Assembly: GCA_026545765.1 (NCBI GenBank)
Contig: CM048839.1
Location: 24,056,566-24,120,565 of the forward strand
Direction: 5' to 3'
DNA from: Plantago major
Taxonomy: Eukaryota > Streptophyta > Magnoliopsida > Lamiales > Plantaginaceae
DNA: 64,000 nt
A model generated the notes under the pieces. The model saw only the letters and a program-made list of their open reading frames with translations. It made no database searches and was not told the DNA's origin. A program made the position numbers and the translations under genes. Below are positions 11,402 through 24,812 of the stretch, piece after piece. Position 1 is the stretch's first letter, and the number at the start of each line of letters is the position of its first letter.

Positions 11402-13437
11402 AGTGTTTTAAAAGACCGGCAGTTCCGTGAAACTTTACCTGGAAAGGCAAAAAGTGTTGTAGAAGTTCATGTAATCTGCTGCTGTTGAAGACTATGCTCC
11501 AAAATTATTTACTATTAATGCATGAGTTATCTGGTTACATGGTTCTTGAAATTACTTAGGGTGCATCCTATGTGAGTCGAACTGGTTCTGGTTTTCCTGG
11601 TTTGCAACACGCTTGAAGAGCCGTCTGGAATAGTTTTGAGAGCTCGGATTTTCTTTCTTTGTTATTCTAGAATCAACATACACGCCACGTGACATTGTTA
11701 ACACGAAATTACTCATACCCGTATTGCATCTTTGGCATGCATTTCTTATTCTAGGCACCCCTTGATTCAAAACAAAAGGAAGTATCAACTTGATATATAC
11801 ATCATGAATGGTGTGTTTAATTTGGGTTTCTAGAAAACTAAGAGAATAGTTATGAGCAAAGAAACAAAAAGCCAAAACCCCAACTAAGAAAACTTGTTCT
11901 TAGTTACCAGGCCCAGGTGTTCATTGTGGTCAATCATGAATTTTAGGAGGTAAAAAGATTCGGTAATTACAGCTATCTACATCATGTTAGATGTTGACAA
12001 AACCTAGCTAAAAGCAAGATACAAACAAAGGACGGAAGTATTTATGCATCGTACAAAGCTGTGTTGTCCAATCATTGTGACTTCACTTGCTATTTTTGCA
12101 ACAATGATAGTTAGTATCCGAGAAGGTTTGAATCGAGGTGGTCGTGGATTGATACTATAATAGAATTTCATTTTATGTAACATCTTAAACTTACAAATAT
12201 ATGTGGAATATATTCATTTATATAATTCTCCATTGTTAAAAACTTCCAATGTTTGTTTTGAATTTTGATGATCTATTACTACATCATCATTACTTGAAAC
12301 CTACCAATTATAAATTAAATCACCAACTCCAGACATACTCTAGAGAAATGTACGAACAGAAGTTATTTCGTCGAGAGAAAATCACTTGTAGCATTTGACT
12401 AAATAATTCATATAGAGAAAATCACCATAGAGACTCTAATACTGCAGTTATGGTTACAACTGAACCACCTCATAAACTTCCAATATAGTTGGACATAAAT
12501 ACATGAACCTAAACATGTAATCACTGTGTAAAAGTTTTCGAGAACCAGCCCGTGTTACGCTCGGCTGGACCGGCTCTGCCTCCGGTCCTTGTTTGTCACG
12601 AATAAGCCAAAATAGGTGCTCTTGAACTCGAAATTTACACACCAATATTTTAAGTTTTTAATTTAAGCACTCGCATATCCCCTTTGAGGGGCGAATCAGT
12701 GTTTTCGAACTCTGTTGCCCTAAGAGCTCTAAAGCTCTTTCAAGAATCTTTCCAAAGAGGTTCTGGTGCTATGCTGAGAGTACTAGTGTAGTAAAAGAAA
12801 TTTTGATCATAAATAATGTTTTGGAATAGGATTTGATTTTAGCCAATTCATATTCTTTCTTTCTACTCTCAGTGTAAGTAAACAAACTTAACATCTGGAT
12901 TCACTACAAAAGGTAAATGAAGCAGTATTGTTCTTGACATCATCAGCAAACATGTAAACCAAAGAGTATTGTTTGTCCTTGTGCTAAATTACAACCCTAG
13001 GTTCTATGATCAACAAAGTTAACCTCCTCAGTGTATCAGTTTCTTTTTTAATAATTACTCTCTTTAATCCTCAATTTTAACAGTTAAAATATTCGTCTTA
13101 CTGCATCAGTCACATTTCAAATATCGACTACTGCTAAGTTTCTAGATTGGTTTCCTCTACCGCACGCAGACTACCTCCCTGGTCTTTAATGTGTTGTCTT
13201 ATGGTTATTTATATGCATTAAATGTCAGACTGACAACATATTAAATCACCGATAGTGCAACATGCGGTAGGGTAGAAAAAACCAAATTTCACAGCTAATT
13301 TAACACAAAACCATAATTAGGTACATCAATCACAAGAAACCAAACAGCCTTTGAAATATCCAAATTTAAGTTCTGTTTTTTGTTGCTTTTTAATGTCACA
13401 GCTTTTAGTCCTTTCCGCCAGAATACACTGTTATATC
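11402..13437. other. intergenic, ORC4 to thioesterase
   Basis: About 2 kb without a recognisable gene. A minus-strand open stretch at 11552-11875 has no family motif. AT-rich sequence dominates; no transposon termini were found. Confidence 0.5.
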
Positions 13438-13448
13438 TTTATAAATAT
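13438..13448 (+). promoter_or_regulatory. likely TATA box of the thioesterase gene
   Basis: The run tataaatataa lies about 75 bp before the start codon at 13522, the expected distance for a plant TATA box with a short leader. This is inference from position and sequence only. Confidence 0.45.
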
Positions 13449-13521
13449 AATGCTCTACTCTTCTTACAAATTTCAAACTTTTGAAGTTTCCTGTTCAAAA
13501 TAATAAACAATACTAACATAT

Positions 13522-15108
13522 ATGGCTTCTATCACATTTCATGTGGCTCTTTGTATCAGAAGCTCATTCAAGCAAAATGGCCAAGAATCAAACAAGCAGA
13601 AGCTTCATTGTGTCAAGATAAATGGATCAAAGACACTCTCAATGGCAAAAGTGGACTTTTTGAGGCAAGAACATGGCACGCCCTTGATCACTACGGTCGA
13701 TCCTGTTGATCAGCATAGTCGGCAGAACATCCCGACTGACAAGCAGTTGGTTGATCCATATCGACAGGGGATTATCAATTTGGAGGGAGTGGGATATGGG
13801 CAGACTGTTGTTATAAGGTCTTATGAAGTTGGCCCTGACAAAACCGCGACTCTTGAAAGCATTCTGAACTTGCTTCAGGTGACGAAAAGTCTGTTTTGAG
13901 AGTAATGTGTAGTGTTTGCAGGATTCTTGAGGTTTGATTTATTGGATGTTGTACTGCAGGAAACAGCACTTAACCATGTTTGGATGTCAGGGCTTCTTAG
14001 CGATGGCTTTGGCGCTACGCATGGAATGATGAGAAACAATCTCATCTGGGTCGTTTCAAGGATGCAAGTTCAAGTTGATCACTATCCTATATGGTATAAT
14101 AAACATTCACATGTGCTTCTTAGAAAATAGTTGGTGCATGTGAATATTCATAACAATGGTCTCTGTATGACAATAGGGGTGAAGTCATGGAAATAGACAC
14201 ATGGGTAGGCGCATCAGGGAAGAACGGGATGAGAAGAGACTGGCTAATCCGGAGTAAAGCTACAGGCGTTGTGTACGCTCGTGCAACCAGGTTCGAACTA
14301 GAACTCATTATGTATCTGACCTATTGAAAAAGAAAAATCAGTACTGGTGTTTTAACTAAAGATTTTTTATTCAGTACTTGGGTGATGATGAACAAGCAGA
14401 CAAGACGTCTCTCAAAAATGCCAGACGAGGTCCGGGCCGAACTTTCTCCATGGTTCATCAACAAGCACGTTATAGAAGAGGGAACCCCAGAGAAAATCGA
14501 AAAATTGGATACCAGTGCACGCTATGTGCACTCGGACTTAAAGGTTCGGCACTTGTTTATAAGCCCTTTCAGTAGCTTCTGATGAACTAGAGATGTGACA
14601 ATTTTTTTACCTTGCAGCCAAAAAGAAGTGATTTGGACATGAACCATCATGTGAACAATGTCAAGTATGTCAGATGGATGCTTGAGGTAAACTCCTCAAC
14701 CATTATTTGACATAAATATACAGTAAAATGAATCACTGAGCTAAATCTTGGACACTAAACGAACCGACGATTCAATTGCAGACAATCCCTGATGAATTCT
14801 TGGAGAAACATCAGCTGTGCAATATAATTTTGGAGTACAGAAGAGAATGTGGAAGTTCAGATGTGGTGCAATCCCTTTGTGAGCCACAAGATGGACTTAT
14901 AAACACTGGATATCAACACATTGGTGTGAATGGAAATTCGGTTTCTTCAGAGATCTTGGGAGGAAATGGATTATTGGGAGCCTTTAATCAGGGACCATAC
15001 AGTTACACTCATCTCCTCCAGGCTAAAGGGGATTTGAAGAACGAAGAAATCGTAAGAGGAAAGACAACATGGAAGAACAAACTCACTGCCAAACCTTATC
15101 CTTCATAG
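13522..15108 (+). CDS. FATB: acyl-ACP thioesterase, FATB type
   Basis: This plastid enzyme hydrolyses acyl-ACP to release free fatty acids and so sets chain length leaving the plastid. Six exons join to 389 residues: 13522-13878, 13960-14093, 14177-14290, 14375-14543, 14618-14686, 14782-15108. Two hot-dog domains follow a Ser/Lys-rich N-terminus of about 90 residues that could be a transit peptide. Family blocks include RSYEVGPDKTATLES, GKNGMRRDWLIRS and DLDMNHHVNNVKYVRWMLE. By family comparison the catalytic set is D265, N267, H269 and E303-C304 (EYRREC), with the FatB spacing. GLLSDGFGAT and VGASGKNGMRRDW favour FATB over FATA. Against canonical FATB, the motif reads NHHVNN (usually NQHVNN) and the N-terminus lacks the usual hydrophobic segment, so it may belong to a divergent FATB-like clade. 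Preferred substrate cannot be told. Confidence 0.92.
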
Positions 15109-16972
15109 AGTTTTCAAGAATATCACAGATAAAACATTTACATTATAATTTGTTAAAATCAAAAAACTACAGAATAAAAGTTTTGGTTTGGTTTCTGTGC
15201 AGTTAGTTTTTAGAGAACTTAGTACTGTAATGGATTGTTGAATGTGAAGCAAAGGTCATAATAGTCCCTGTCAAACATGTTACTGATTAATGATTATGCA
15301 ATTGGATATACATATAAACACTAGTACTTCTCATGTTATAACTGATAAAAGATTGATTTATAATTAGCATTGAGAAACAACAATATGATACAAATGTGTC
15401 ATGTCATCAACTACAAGACAGTTGATGGATTTCGATGAAAGCTAGGAAGAAGTGAAGCAAGCAATGCAGAAAATCTGGAAGTGACGAAAACAGAAACTGT
15501 CATATTCAACTTGAGAAAAACAATATGCATGATTAAGACTAGCTAAGATTCTCTTGAAGATGACATACTACCTGGAGCAATTGACACAAGAAGATAATTA
15601 CTGCTAGTTTAACTTTTTCCCCTTGTTTCTTTGGCTGTAAATCTGGCAGAAATTGGATTTAGCACACTAAATCTGTTAGAAGGAGAGACAAAGTGAATGC
15701 AAAATGAATTACAAGATGTCTGTATCATCTTGTGTGTCTGTCATGAGATGTTTGTGTTTTTCCTTTTCAAATATGATGAGATGTGGACTTTGCGGTGTTC
15801 CTAAGAAACCTCTTCATTCCAGACGCGGATAACAGAGGGCCACAGTTTCGGTTACTCATTTCGACCCAAGTTTTAGTTGAACATTACAGTTAGTTTGGAT
15901 AAAAGCGATAGACAACTATCCACATCAGGTAATGGACATGAACATCTGTTCAGTATTTTGATGTTGAACAGAACATACAGAATTAGCTGTGAATTGATTT
16001 CTAGATAAATTTTTGAAGAAGGCAGATTTTTTGTGCTCATAATATCATCCGTTGAGGTAGGAGTAGGACAACCTTATCATGAAACTACTTCATGTCATTT
16101 AATTCCTAGTGTATTTCAAACTCACGGGTAACAGTACTGTATGTACTAACCACTAAGCACCCCCAATACCCAACCACTCTTAATCCATATCCATCTTGTG
16201 GAGTGGAACATGTCCAGCAAAAATTAAAAATTATACATTAGAAGAATTTATTTTAGGAGGTTAGTATGTTATTCTCACTTTAGTTACTGTTAACTTCGTC
16301 GCGAATCGTTACCTTGGCCATGTAACAGAGGGGTCCAAGTCTTGTGAAGACTAAATCTCAGTGAAATACTTTATATAAACAATAGAAAAATCAACATCAC
16401 ATTGTAAATTAGGTCGACATGACAAACACTTGGGATGAGGGAGATTATGTTTCCTCATTTGAAAATTCAGACTTTTACAATAATTACAAAAGCACAGGCA
16501 GGGAGGCACACGTTGGGCCTCACGGCGCTATAACATGGCTATTATTCAATGATACTCCTCAGTCTTACGTCTTAACATGAGAGGCACAGCATGGAGCACT
16601 ATAATTAGTGACAAACCAAGGAACTGAAATGAAAGGCTCACTGAAAGGAGCAGCATATTAGATCGAGAGACAAAATCACATCAGTAATAGTACAACTTAT
16701 ATACCAGTCTTAGGAGGCATCCTCATGTACTAATTGCTAACTATGCCAACTTTTACTGCCTCAACCTCTCCCTGGCTACGATTGCAGTATATTGTTCTCG
16801 TAGATTTATTATTAAAACATCACATCGACTAAGCTAGAGAAAAGGCAAAAATGAAAAACAAAAACAGCTGTTTCTTCAGTGCAGGTGAAGTAGCCTCCTG
16901 GGCATCTGAAGGGAGCTAACAAAGTATTTAGAGAGAAATATCAATACATTGAAGGAGCTTTTGCACCTGTAC
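15109..16972. other. intergenic, thioesterase to aldolase (tail-to-tail)
   Basis: Roughly 1.9 kb between the stop codons of two convergent genes. It will contain both 3' untranslated regions. No coding sequence, RNA gene or element ends were recognised. Confidence 0.5.
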
Positions 16973-19900
16973 TTAATAAGTATATCCCTTGACGAACATT
17001 CCCTTCTTGGCCTCCTCATTCTCACCCTCAGCTGAGTACTTTCCGAGCTGTGCCAATGAGTTTGCCTTTGCACGCACCAAAAGTGCCTTCTGTGCAGCTT
17101 CAATATTCTCAGGGCGTCCTTGCCATGCCTTTAGCACTGAGTTTTGCAGAGCACGTGCATATGAGAAAGAGACGTGCCACGGGTTGGGGGTCTGGTTCAT
17201 TGAGTTGAGGTTCAATGTTGCCTCAACCTCAGATTGACCACCTGACAAGAACTGTAAACAGAAACTGTTTTAATATAAATGTCAAAAGACTAGGAACAAA
17301 CAACGAACAAAAGAAATAGTGATCTGGACAGAATGGCACACTAAAGACAGATTACAATACAAATGTAAATTCTCAACAGTAGTATATAGAGTAAACTATT
17401 AAATATTTAAATATCCATTATTATGCCACACAGCAAAATCCGAGAGTTAAACTAGTTAGCTAAAGCCTCTCAACGTCAACAAAGTTAAAAGTAGAACATG
17501 TTACAACCCTAACCGAGATGCACATTAACTATGTGCAGACTAAAGTACGTTACATATGTACTTAAGTACGACAATGTAACTGATCTTCATAATTTACTTT
17601 TATTATCATTTCTTGTATGGTTAGAATTTTCTTTCATTTGTTTGGACAGTTCTGAAATTTCTGTCTTCTTGGCTTATTCGTGACATAGAAATATTACATA
17701 AAGACTTGTGGGAGATGGTCCCTTATAAGTTAAAATGGGACATTACGACCTTTACCACAATGATGCTGTCCATAGATCAAATTATTTCGTGGATTGGATT
17801 TCACTTGACTGTCTACGGTTCCATTGCGTGTGCTCGGGGTAGAACTTTTATTATCATACTAAGGTTTTATGACTTTATCAGTGAACATTTTAGGTCTTGT
17901 CATTGAATGTTGTTGTGTCATCAACTATTTACATGCGAGCATATGTATTTTAACATAAAACCTTAAATATTATCCGACAAAAACACATTTTATGTAAAAC
18001 AACAACGTTCTTGGTAAAACTTATAATGTATTTTGTCCCTTTTAGTCCCTCTTAATGAGGGTAGGTACCCTATGAGACTGACTTGTAATATTATGGTATT
18101 TATTTAGTCTGGTTAATATTATGGTATTTATTTAGTCTGGTTAATAATATTATAGAACTAATAATAATTAAAGGCAGTAATGTAATACAAGATCAAGTTA
18201 TACAGATTAGTACCATTATTCCAGGAACTGCAGGAGGTACTCTTCTTCTCAACATGGTGAGTGTATAATTGGCTATGGTATCGGGAGAAGCCCTCTGTTT
18301 GTGCTCAGCTCCAGGAGTTACCATGCTAGGTTTAAGCAAAATACCTTCAAAAACCACATTGTTCTCGGCCAAATAGTAGAAAACCTCGGACCACACACTT
18401 TCTGCCACTTCAAGTGTCCTTTCAATTGGGTGATCACCATCAAGAAGAATCTCAGGTTCCACAATGGGGACAAGACCATTATCCTGCATAGCATCCAACA
18501 AATTTATACGCTTACTCTCCCCATTATACAAGTTAATATGTATTTCGGAAAATAAATTAGTAAATAGAAGGGAAACTTGGACTAGTTAATATGTATTCCG
18601 AAAAACTTATAAAAGATAAGGAGGTCAACTTGGACCAGTTACCTGGGAAATGGCGGCATAACGAGCAAGACCCCATGCAGCCTCCTTAACAGCCAAGGCA
18701 GAAGGACCACAGGGAATGCTAACAACAGTTCTCCTATTATATTTCAAATAGAAAGGAGAGAAGGAAAAAAAACGTCAGTCTCCATGTTATTATCTTGCAT
18801 ATAAATGGACAATATGAATATTAACATACCATTTTGCAAAACGAGCCCCTTGTTTATAGTATTCAGCAGACCTGGAAGCCAGTCCGTCTAATCCTTGACA
18901 CCAGGATTCATTGTTTGATCCTGGTAGGGGAACCAAACCCTTTCAGAAAGAAAGATTTCAAAACGTTAGATATAGCATCAATGCATCATAATTTCCAAAG
19001 TCTACAACAGCATGTAAGCCAGGGATAATCTAAATCATATGGAGTATATAACAAAATAGCATACCAGATAAAACTCAACTTTATTTGAAGCTCACCTTGT
19101 CAACTTTAATACCAGGTACAATGTTCTCATCACGCAAACAGTCCACAAACTTCTTGCCATCAGTAGTTGACTGGTAAAGTGTCTCCTCAAATAGAATAGC
19201 ACCAGAAATATAATCCCCCAGGCCAGGAGTTGTCAGTAAAAGTTGCCTGTAAGCCTGTCTATTTGTTTCTGTGTTGTCAAGTCCAATGGAATCCAACCTC
19301 TTGCCACAAGTAGCATTTGACTCGTCAATGGCAAGGATTCCACGGCCAGGAGATGCAATTGATTTCTATACACCAAAAAAAAGTATAATAAAAAGTCACT
19401 TCAGCATGCACAGTGCACAATAAAGCAGACTACGGCTTTGAAAGAGAAATCCCACTAAGAAACTACACAAAAACAACCTAGTCAATAATGCATAAAACTC
19501 ATGCAGAATGTGGAAAAAACTAGGTGATGACATATACATATATTTCAGCTTGTGTTAGCTCAGAACACGACGATAAGAAGAGAGCACAGGTCTGCTTATA
19601 TAAATATTCGAAACAACAACTTCTAATTCCAGTTAAAACTAGTAACAGAAAAACCAAAACACTAAATTAAGCAGCATAATTAACAGAAAATTACATAAAC
19701 ACATCACTACACCATCTTTGAATTGCATGCCTTACAGTCTACCCGAATTCATGGAACAACCACACTCTAACAGAAAAGCATAAGATAAATCACCTTGATC
19801 ACAACGAATACATGCTGCTAATCTAAATCATGACAAATTCAATCTAAAATAAAATAGCTGAACTATACCAATTCAAATCTGCCAGAAGCAGGCTGAGAAG

Positions 19901-20281
19901 CCTAATATTCTCAAATAAGAAAAAGCAATATAGCTAAAAGTACTCAATCACACAGAAGCTCTTTCACTAGCTCGATCAATCACATACAGATCAAATCAGA
20001 TCACATTAAGCAAAACAATGCAACAAACTAATCAACGATCAACAAAACAGAGCCATCTCAACCTAAATTAGACTCGAAATCATTTTTAATAAAATAAAGC
20101 TGAATAAAATTTTCCATACAGCAGTTTTGACGAGCTCATCGGTGTAAGAGGCGCGGATGGTCGTGGCACGACGAGTGGTGGCCAAACGAACCACCGATCC
20201 GGTACGGTGGCTAACGGATCGATCGCCGGTGATCCACGTGGACGAGGCGGCGCTGAGTTTCGCGATGCTGGAGCAAGCCAT
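16973..20281 (-). CDS. FBA: fructose-bisphosphate aldolase, class I, plastid type
   Basis: It interconverts fructose-1,6-bisphosphate with the two triose phosphates (Calvin cycle and plastid glycolysis). Six exons, read on the minus strand, join to 393 residues: 20281-20120, 19365-19096, 18939-18830, 18733-18643, 18483-18214, 17251-16973. The first 46 or so residues ([16 protein letters not shown]...) are Ser/Thr/Arg-rich with few acids, like a chloroplast transit peptide; the mature part starts near [11 protein letters not shown]. The Schiff-base Lys is at about residue 262 in [29 protein letters not shown] and the C-terminal KGYTY are as in plastid aldolases. The length is normal and all splice sites are GT-AG. 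A leader exists upstream, but I could not define a transcription start. Very sure of the family; the FBA1/2/3 paralogue is undecided. Confidence 0.96.
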
Positions 20282-20767
20282 CTCTGATTTCACTATGACA
20301 GAGAGAGAGTTTGTTCCGAGTGGGATGAGAAAGGTGAGAGACTGGTAGTTGGAGTAGAGGATTTTATTGGTGTGATCGAACAAGGGAAGGTCAATGAGAC
20401 AACTATGGCGGATGAATGAATGAACCTGTGAGTTGTTTTCCCTTGTATACTCCGCTGCTTGCAAATACTTTTTTGTTTTAGGGGTCTTTTCGTAATAAAT
20501 AACAGTTTAATTGTCATATGCGGATATACCCAACCATCAAAACGTCACAGATCACAGGTGTAGTTTGGTGTCAACATCGACTGAATTTTAGGTTTTGAAT
20601 TTTGTTTGTTGGGATCAAGTTAGGTAGGTTTCGTCTCTCGTGCCTATTGAAGGATCATTTTGAGATTTTTCCTATGCATGAATATGGTTGAACTAATACT
20701 TATGGAACTTAGGATGCAATTTGTCAAAATGTTCTTATACTTTGCCATGTGTAGAAATTTTAAAATA
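20282..20767. other. aldolase 5' flank
   Basis: This is the upstream region of the minus-strand aldolase gene and should hold its leader and promoter. Pyrimidine-rich leader-like sequence lies just above the start codon. No clear TATA box was identified. The LTR element begins immediately beyond, so the unaltered upstream region is under 500 bp. Confidence 0.45.
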
Positions 20768-20772
20768 AATAT

Positions 20773-21341
20773 TATTAAGTTCAAACAATGATGAATATGC
20801 AACAATGATAGAAAACAATAATCGAACAAACAATGAAGCAAAACCAGAAAGATTTAGACAAGATTTAATTTCAAGAACGCAAATCGCGAAGATCAACCAA
20901 CAATCTTTATTGATAATTAGGTTACAAACACACGATGTGACAAAAATAATCCCACATAAAAGATAAGACTAACCTAATATGTTATTCTCCGAAGTATGAT
21001 CCCTAACTTCCTATCAATCTTCTATTGCTGATATTTTAGTCTGATCTGATCTATGTAACAAACAAGCCCCTTACTATATATAGAGAACTCAACTACCAAA
21101 TTCAACTAGAACAAAGAAAACTAATTACTAATCCTTCTAGCACAAGAAAACTAATTTAGTAAACCTTCTTGTTTAAGGAAACCACCTAGAATTCCTTCTA
21201 GAATCAGAAAATTGAATTAGTTAAATGCCTAACTAATTCTCCAGCTTTCCATATCTTGGATTTGATCACCACCGTTGAGATTTTCATATTTAATCTAGGC
21301 CGTTCAACGATGAATATCATTGTTGAGTCAAACCTCTCACA
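20773..21341 (-). repeat. 3' LTR of the short LTR element
   Basis: In minus sense it starts TGTGAGAGG at 21341 and ends near 20773 with a decayed TTAATA instead of TTAACA. It aligns along its length with 22347-22930, apart from a diverged patch near 20850-20890 (the partner has a longer, different stretch there). Confidence 0.8.
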
Positions 21342-22346
21342 ATCTCCACCTTTAGCTCAATCAATGATCCTATCAACTGATCTCAACGTATCCCTGAAGT
21401 TAGGACACAACCCTGAAAGTCTTCACTCCCACCAAATCCAGACACAATCTGAACGTTGGACCTTGAAGAGCTTTTCTCATGTAATCAAAAGCATTCAAAG
21501 AAGTCTGAATCTTCTTCACCCTGATCACACCTTTAGATATAATAAGCACTGCAACTTGTTCTTTCAGGTAGCTCCACCTCAGACTCAACTCCATCAACTT
21601 TAAATTGAACTTTGGTGCCTATTACACCTCTTATAACAGTCTCCACCCGAACATGTGCAGATTTATTCCCCCGTTTCAGCTTTGTCCATGCTCCACCACT
21701 TTCCCAAACCATCCTCCAGTGTATCCTTGTCCCTCGTGATACCATCCCACAACTATTGAACACCTCAACTTCAGTATTAGCTCCATCTTACTCTTCTAGA
21801 AGTTGTTCTTTCACTTCCAAAAGTATTCTGACTCTCTCCACGACACCATACCAACCGGGTACAAACACTATCACCTGGAAAATCATCTTAGGAATCCAAC
21901 GGACCAGACCACACGCCATTCCGAGCTAGGACGCGCCATCGCATAGAACCTGCGTACTTTTTCGTCCTGGCGCATGAAACACACTTGCCAGTATTTCTGA
22001 TTGCGCGCGTGCAAGCCATGCGCTGCATGTGCGTGTGTTACACCTTCTTGCGAGCCTGATTGCGATTTTGAACTCATTCTTGGTCTGTTTTGCGCGATTC
22101 TTGCACCTTTTCGACCCAAATCAACTCCTATTGGATCCCAAATGCAAGAGAACTCCTTCCCAACTTCCGACGGTCTTCTCTTGACTTCAGTTGAGTTTGA
22201 ATCCACCATAGAACATGGATCTAAGCTTTTTACCTTGTAAACGGTCTCTAGTTTCTTCCATATACCTTTGGCATGTTCATCGGTCTTGCACCTTGTAGAC
22301 GCCATTGATACAATACTTCCTTCCTCTTCCCACATACGGCGCCAAT

Positions 22347-22930
22347 TGTTAAGTTAAAACAATGAGGAATATGCAACAATGACAGAAAACAATAATCGAA
22401 CAAACAATGAAGCAAAACCAGAAAGCCAGAGACACAATATTTAACGTGGCTCGACAATGCCTACGTCCACGGAGATCAACCAACAATCTTTATTGATACG
22501 TAGGTTACAACCACACGATGTGACAAGAATAATCCCACATAAAAGATAAGACTAACCTAATATGCTATTCTCCGAAATATAATCACTAACTTCCTATCAA
22601 TCTTCTACTGTTGATATTCTAGTCTAATCTGATCTGATCTATGTAACAAACAAGCCCCCTTGACTATATATAGAGAACTCAACTACCAAATTCAACTAGA
22701 ACAAGAAAACTAATTACTAATCCTTTTAGCACAAGAAAACTAATTTAGGTAACCTTCTTGCATAAGGAAACCACCTAGAATTCCTTCTAGAATCAGGAAA
22801 CTGAATTAGTTACATGCCTAACTAATTCTTCAGCTTTTCATATCCCGAATTTGATCATTACTGTTGAGATTTTCATATTTAATCTGAGCCGTTCAACGAT
22901 CAATATCATTGTTGAGCTAAAACTCTCACA
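22347..22930 (-). repeat. 5' LTR of the short LTR element
   Basis: In minus sense it starts TGTGAGAG at 22930 and ends CTTAACA at 22347, followed directly by the primer-binding-like attggcgccg. The TG...CA ends are intact here. A TATA-like run tatatatag near 22665-22673 could be the old LTR promoter. Confidence 0.8.
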
Positions 22931-22935
22931 AATAT

Positions 22936-24570
22936 TATACCGGACTTACTTCAAAGAGAATCAAATCGTATACCACAGGTCTAAGTATATCAAGCAAAAC
23001 TCAAGTGCATATACTAACTATCCTACACATTCAGTATCCCTGTGCATCGGATAAATTTTGAAAGAAGTCAGCCGACGACGCGGTGAAAGGAATTGAAACC
23101 AATTTTGGGTGATTCGGAAAAGGAAATGACATAGTCCAACACCAAGCGACCCAACCCCCACATTTGATGTTGCCCTATCATGACTCAATGAATATCACGG
23201 TGCTTAAGATGCAACGAATAGTTGGTCTTCTCCATCAACTACATATTTATATTGTACCTTCCAATATGTTAGGTTCAACATCGATATGACCAAAGACTTG
23301 TCGGTAAAATTTAACCCATTGTTGTGGGTAATCTCGTATGAGTCAGTCATCACAAGCTGATAGAACAAGATGAATCCTACTAATCCAAGGAAAATCGTGT
23401 TTAGTATTATCACATTTAAAATTTATAAGTGAAGCTCAAATTTCGAGTTTATTTGTCGTGCTTTATGGACCAACCAACCGCACCTCTCATGAATTTTGGA
23501 GTTGGTCTGGTCCGACCCTGATACAATTTATAAAATTCCAACCACTAAAAAATCTACAGCTTTGTCGACCGATCCTAAACAAGTCCGTCTCGCATAAAAA
23601 ATGTAGTTTGAAGGAATTAAAATTGTGAGGAGTGCATATTGATACCTACTTGGAAACTTCTAGGTAAAAAAACAACCATCTAGTTTTACTATATTTCTTC
23701 ACACTAAAGTATAAGATAGCACTGTATTTCTTCACTCTAAACTGTATATTTTCACTCTAAATATACATCTTAACGGATTGGCCATTTTTTGGTTTAATTT
23801 AGTTTAAATAGGTATTTTTTAATGAATTATGTGTAAACATTGTCCTTGGTTAGAATTTTCCCATTAAAATTTGTGGTATTTTTAGCCTGGCACAGGAGTC
23901 TCTGAAAGTGTGATGGGCCTTGGATCTTATAGGTTCATGTATTGAATCACAATAAATGCAAACCTTTCAACTGCAAGGCCAGCCCAATTGGCCGAATTCG
24001 ACATACAATTATAGCTTTCCTGATCAGAATAAACATCAACAACATGAAATGCTAGAATTGTGTTCTCCTAATAAACCACATTTAATCCTTTATTATGTAG
24101 CTCAAAGTAAAATTACACAACCACCTATCTTAATGTTTGGTCTGTTGTGTGCTCCTAATATGTAAGATTATTTTATCCATTTATCTATAAGACTTAGTTG
24201 CTAGAACTATAAATAAAGCACGGAATTAAAAATTATAAATATTGATAGGACGAGCGTATAAATGACAAAACGAGACTATGAAATTTAATGTTTGATATGT
24301 AGTTGATTGTGCTACAAGTTTACGATGATACTGATCTAATTTGTATGAATTAAGGCCTAATGTGTAGCTTGCTACTCGGGCAGTCGGGCTCTTGGCGGTT
24401 GGCACGATACCTATGAACGTGACTGCATAGGCCTAGCCACTTCGCGAGTGTAAAAGAAAGGTTAGATTATCATATTGGTAAATGGTAATAGATTATTTTG
24501 CTCAATTCCCTACAATAATCGTAAAACTCTTTGTTGTTAGGTTTCAATTGAAGATAGTTTTTCATTTTAA
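22936..24570. other. intergenic, between the two LTR elements
   Basis: No family was recognised. A minus-strand open frame at 23204-23413 (69 codons) starts with a hydrophobic segment followed by polar residues, and the reading stays partly open downstream. It could be a decayed exon, but I know no match. The rest is AT-rich without coding signals. Confidence 0.35.
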
Positions 24571-24572
24571 TA

Positions 24573-24812
24573 TTCTCCTAATAATTTCACTTTGTTATTA
24601 AACTTTTTCAACTTTGACTATGAATTAATCTTAAACCGCAAATGTAAAATGGTCAATTTTTTTATATAATGAAAATTTAGTCCATAAAGTTTCATTATAT
24701 ATAAAAAAAATGAACATTTTACATTTGCGATTTAAGATTAATTTGTAGTTAAAGTTGAAAAAGTTTGACCGTAAAAAGTCAAAGTGGGAAACTTATTCCG
24801 GGACGGAGGAAT
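24573..24812. mobile_element. hairpin MITE (Stowaway-like)
   Basis: The two halves are inverted copies of each other over most of 240 bp: the arm with aactttttcaactttgac near 24602 returns inverted near 24745-24765, and gcaaatgtaaaatg pairs with cattttacatttgc. The right end reads cgggacggaggaat before TA, matching the Stowaway terminus; the left end is slightly decayed. It would fold into one long hairpin. Confidence 0.7.

Larger units (their letters stand above)
20773..22930 (-). mobile_element. short non-autonomous LTR retrotransposon
   Basis: A 5-bp target duplication AATAT (20768-20772, 22931-22935) bounds a 2158-bp element with two similar long terminal repeats of about 570-585 bp. On the minus strand, the base after the first repeat starts attggcgccg, a primer-binding-like site. 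A purine tract, aaaggtggagat, precedes the second repeat. The roughly 1-kb interior has no intact gene. A minus-strand frame at 21883-22335 contains DEHAKGIWKKLETVYKVKSL, reminiscent of copia gag, then becomes unlike any retroviral protein. It cannot encode its own reverse transcriptase, so it would have depended on another element. Confidence 0.82.

Noticed and set aside
11552..11875. 107-codon minus-strand frame downstream of ORC4
   Set aside because: No motif, no splice-site support and no neighbouring exon; treated as chance.
20651..20900. A host gene continuing from the aldolase promoter side
   Set aside because: The open stretches fall in or next to an LTR whose partner copy at 22347-22930 has the same sequence.
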